Of a stretch of 7,666 nucleotides of DNA, positions 6,947-7,666 are shown in pieces. Each line of letters begins with the position of its first letter. Position 1 is the first letter of the stretch. The notes under the pieces were generated by a model. That model did not search any database and was not told the DNA's origin. It worked only from the letters and a program-made list of their open reading frames with translations. The position numbers and the translations under genes were made by a program. Origin of the DNA: Chitinophagales bacterium (GTDB lineage: Bacteria > Bacteroidota > Bacteroidia > Chitinophagales > Saprospiraceae); assembly GCA_013297575.1 (NCBI GenBank), contig JAAFHO010000257.1, positions 1 to 7,666 of the forward strand, given 5' to 3'.

Positions 6947-6956
6947 TCCTTATTCA
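6947..6956 (+). repeat. Left direct repeat, putative target-site duplication
   Basis: TCCTTATTCA is repeated exactly at 7157-7166 in the same orientation. The two copies immediately bracket the inverted-repeat element, with another matching A two bases further out on each side. This is the pattern left by transposition. Confidence 0.6.
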
Positions 6957-6977
6957 GGGTTTTCTCATATAAATTAA

Positions 6978-7007
6978 AGGTGCAGCGCACCGCAATATTT
7001 GTAGCAA
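6978..7007 (+). repeat. Left outer 30-nt inverted-repeat arm
   Basis: The arm begins AGGTGCAGCGCACC and continues GCAATATTTGTAGCAA. Its exact complement occupies 7102-7131. The perfect match contrasts with the diverged outermost ends, which suggests pairing is maintained or the arms are recently derived. Confidence 0.9.
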
Positions 7008-7024
7008 AAATGGGTAATTTCAAG

Positions 7025-7084
7025 TTTGAAGGTGCAGCGCACCGTGACATTAAATTTAATATTGCGGTGCGCTGCACCTTCAAA
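7025..7084. repeat. Inner perfect hairpin with 20-bp stem
   Basis: TTTGAAGGTGCAGCGCACCG (7025-7044) is exactly complementary to 7065-7084. The 20-nt loop contains the 12-bp palindrome ATTAAATTTAAT (7049-7060). Both strands could extrude a cruciform, and an RNA would form a strong hairpin. Confidence 0.9.
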
Positions 7085-7101
7085 ACGCGGAAAACATATC
7101 A

Positions 7102-7131
7102 TTGCTACAAATATTGCGGTGCGCTGCACCT
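7102..7131 (-). repeat. Right outer 30-nt inverted-repeat arm
   Basis: This is the exact reverse complement of 6978-7007. It ends with GGTGCGCTGCACC at 7118-7130, the fourth copy of the short dyad. Confidence 0.9.
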
Positions 7132-7156
7132 GAAATTTGTATAAGAAAATCCCGAT

Positions 7157-7166
7157 TCCTTATTCA
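7157..7166 (+). repeat. Right direct repeat, putative target-site duplication
   Basis: This second exact copy of TCCTTATTCA lies just outside the right end of the inverted-repeat element. See the left copy at 6947-6956. Confidence 0.6.
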
Positions 7167-7318
7167 CGTTATTAACAAATGTAAATGATGGATTGAAACC
7201 TTTAATTATTTGATATTCAATTACTTAGACATTTATTAAGTCTTGATAATTTCGCAAATATAACGCCATAAAAACCAATGCTTTAATTCAACCAATAATT
7301 CGCATAATAAAAATATAA

Positions 7319-7666
7319 ATGCGCAATCTAGTCTTTTTTCTACTGCTTTTTACTCAAGTGGCAGTCGCACAGCAGCCACAGTTTACCGTATTTGATGCTG
7401 AAAATGGTTTGCGCCAGTCGCAAGTCTATGCTATATGTGACGACCATTTAGGTTATCTTTGGGTAGGGACACAAGGTGGCGGAGTGGGGCGTTTTGATGG
7501 CGCACAATTTGTCCATTACACCGTTGCTGATGGTTTGCCATCCAATTTTGTATATGCGGTTTTGGAAGATAGCCAACATCGTATTTGGATCGGTACTTCT
7601 CGTGGCGTTTGTTTTTTTGATGGTGTTAGCATAAAGACTTGCCCAACTGATATCCAGGTAAATGCC
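7319..7666 (+). CDS. Two-component regulator propeller (Reg_prop) domain protein, N-terminal part
   Basis: From ATG at 7319 the frame stays open for 116 codons to the window edge, so the gene is 3'-truncated. Residues 1-18 are a signal peptide (MRNLVFFLLLFTQVAVA|QQ), placing what follows outside the inner membrane. Two Reg_prop blades are visible: NGLRQSQVYAICDDHLGYLW with VGTQGGGVGRFDG (about 29-62), and DGLPSNFVYAVLEDSQHRIW with IGTSRGVCFFDG (about 70-102). In Bacteroidota such propellers usually form the periplasmic sensor of membrane histidine kinases or hybrid two-component systems, often followed by a Y_Y_Y domain, a membrane helix and a kinase. Which output domain this one carries is beyond the window. 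No Shine-Dalgarno is visible and no good promoter was found between it and the inverted-repeat element. Confidence 0.88.
   Translation, partial: MRNLVFFLLLFTQVAVAQQPQFTVFDAENGLRQSQVYAICDDHLGYLWVGTQGGGVGRFDGAQFVHYTVADGLPSNFVYAVLEDSQHRIWIGTSRGVCFFDGVSIKTCPTDIQVNA

Larger units (their letters stand above)
6957..7156. mobile_element. About 200-bp MITE-like / REP-like inverted-repeat element
   Basis: This non-coding segment starts GGGTTTTCT and ends AGAAAATCCC plus GAT, bounded by the 10-bp direct repeats. The outer ends are imperfect inverted repeats: over about 22 nt, only four mismatches and one extra base separate the left arm (6957-6977) from the complement of the right arm (7132-7153). They continue into perfect 30-nt arms (6978-7007 and 7102-7131). 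Inside lie two 17-nt unpaired segments, perfect 20-nt arms and a 20-nt centre. There is no ORF of note, so any transposition would need a transposase supplied elsewhere. The family cannot be assigned from one copy. A purely regulatory or terminator role is the alternative. Confidence 0.6.

Noticed and set aside
6978..7131. CRISPR array
   Set aside because: The repeats alternate in orientation and form nested stems, spacing is irregular, and there are no cas genes.
7247..7254. TAATTTCG as a promoter for the Reg_prop gene
   Set aside because: It has a mismatch in the TTTG core and no -33 partner; the AT-rich sequence offers many such near matches.

Overview
The window looks like a chromosomal piece of a Bacteroidota genome, plausibly from the Saprospiraceae/Cytophagales side, although the genus cannot be named from sequence alone. 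Three things point there. Several starts are preceded by the Bacteroidota-type -7 promoter element TAnnTTTG, some with a TTTG or TTG -33 element 19-21 nt upstream. The genes lack clear Shine-Dalgarno sequences. The gene content also fits: a short-chain (SDR) type L-threonine dehydrogenase and a periplasmic two-component propeller sensor. The DNA is AT-rich, strongly so between genes.

Layout. Positions 1-1057 (minus) encode an exported PhoD-like phosphatase whose C-terminal end is cut by the window edge; it is not a closed ORF. Positions 1201-1232 hold a hairpin terminator. Positions 1285-1803 (minus) encode an ECF sigma factor with its own promoter. An AT-rich gap of about 416 bp (1804-2219) holds the divergent promoters of the sigma gene and ruvC, and a perfect 20-bp palindrome. 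ruvC (2220-2792, plus) converges on pyrD (2866-3903, minus). pyrD and pyrH (4051-4770, plus) diverge from a 147-bp gap. A MOSC-domain gene follows pyrH after 3 nt and converges, with a 7-nt gap, on hpt. hpt follows tdh (5894-6853, minus) in a probable two-gene operon. The 465-bp gap between tdh and the last gene carries a roughly 200-bp inverted-repeat element flanked by a 10-bp direct repeat. The window ends inside a gene for a Reg_prop (two-component regulator propeller) protein starting at 7319.

How the genes work together. Most are housekeeping: pyrD and pyrH act in de novo UMP synthesis and phosphorylation, hpt in purine salvage, ruvC in Holliday-junction resolution, and tdh in threonine catabolism. 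The sigma factor, phosphatase and propeller sensor are accessory or regulatory and have no visible functional link to each other.

The only clearly accessory structure is the non-coding element at 6957-7156. It has long nested inverted repeats, four copies of a GGTGC-N3-GCACC dyad and an apparent target-site duplication, which suggests a MITE-like or REP/BIME-like mobile element. I found no evidence for a new multi-gene defence, CRISPR or biosynthetic system here.
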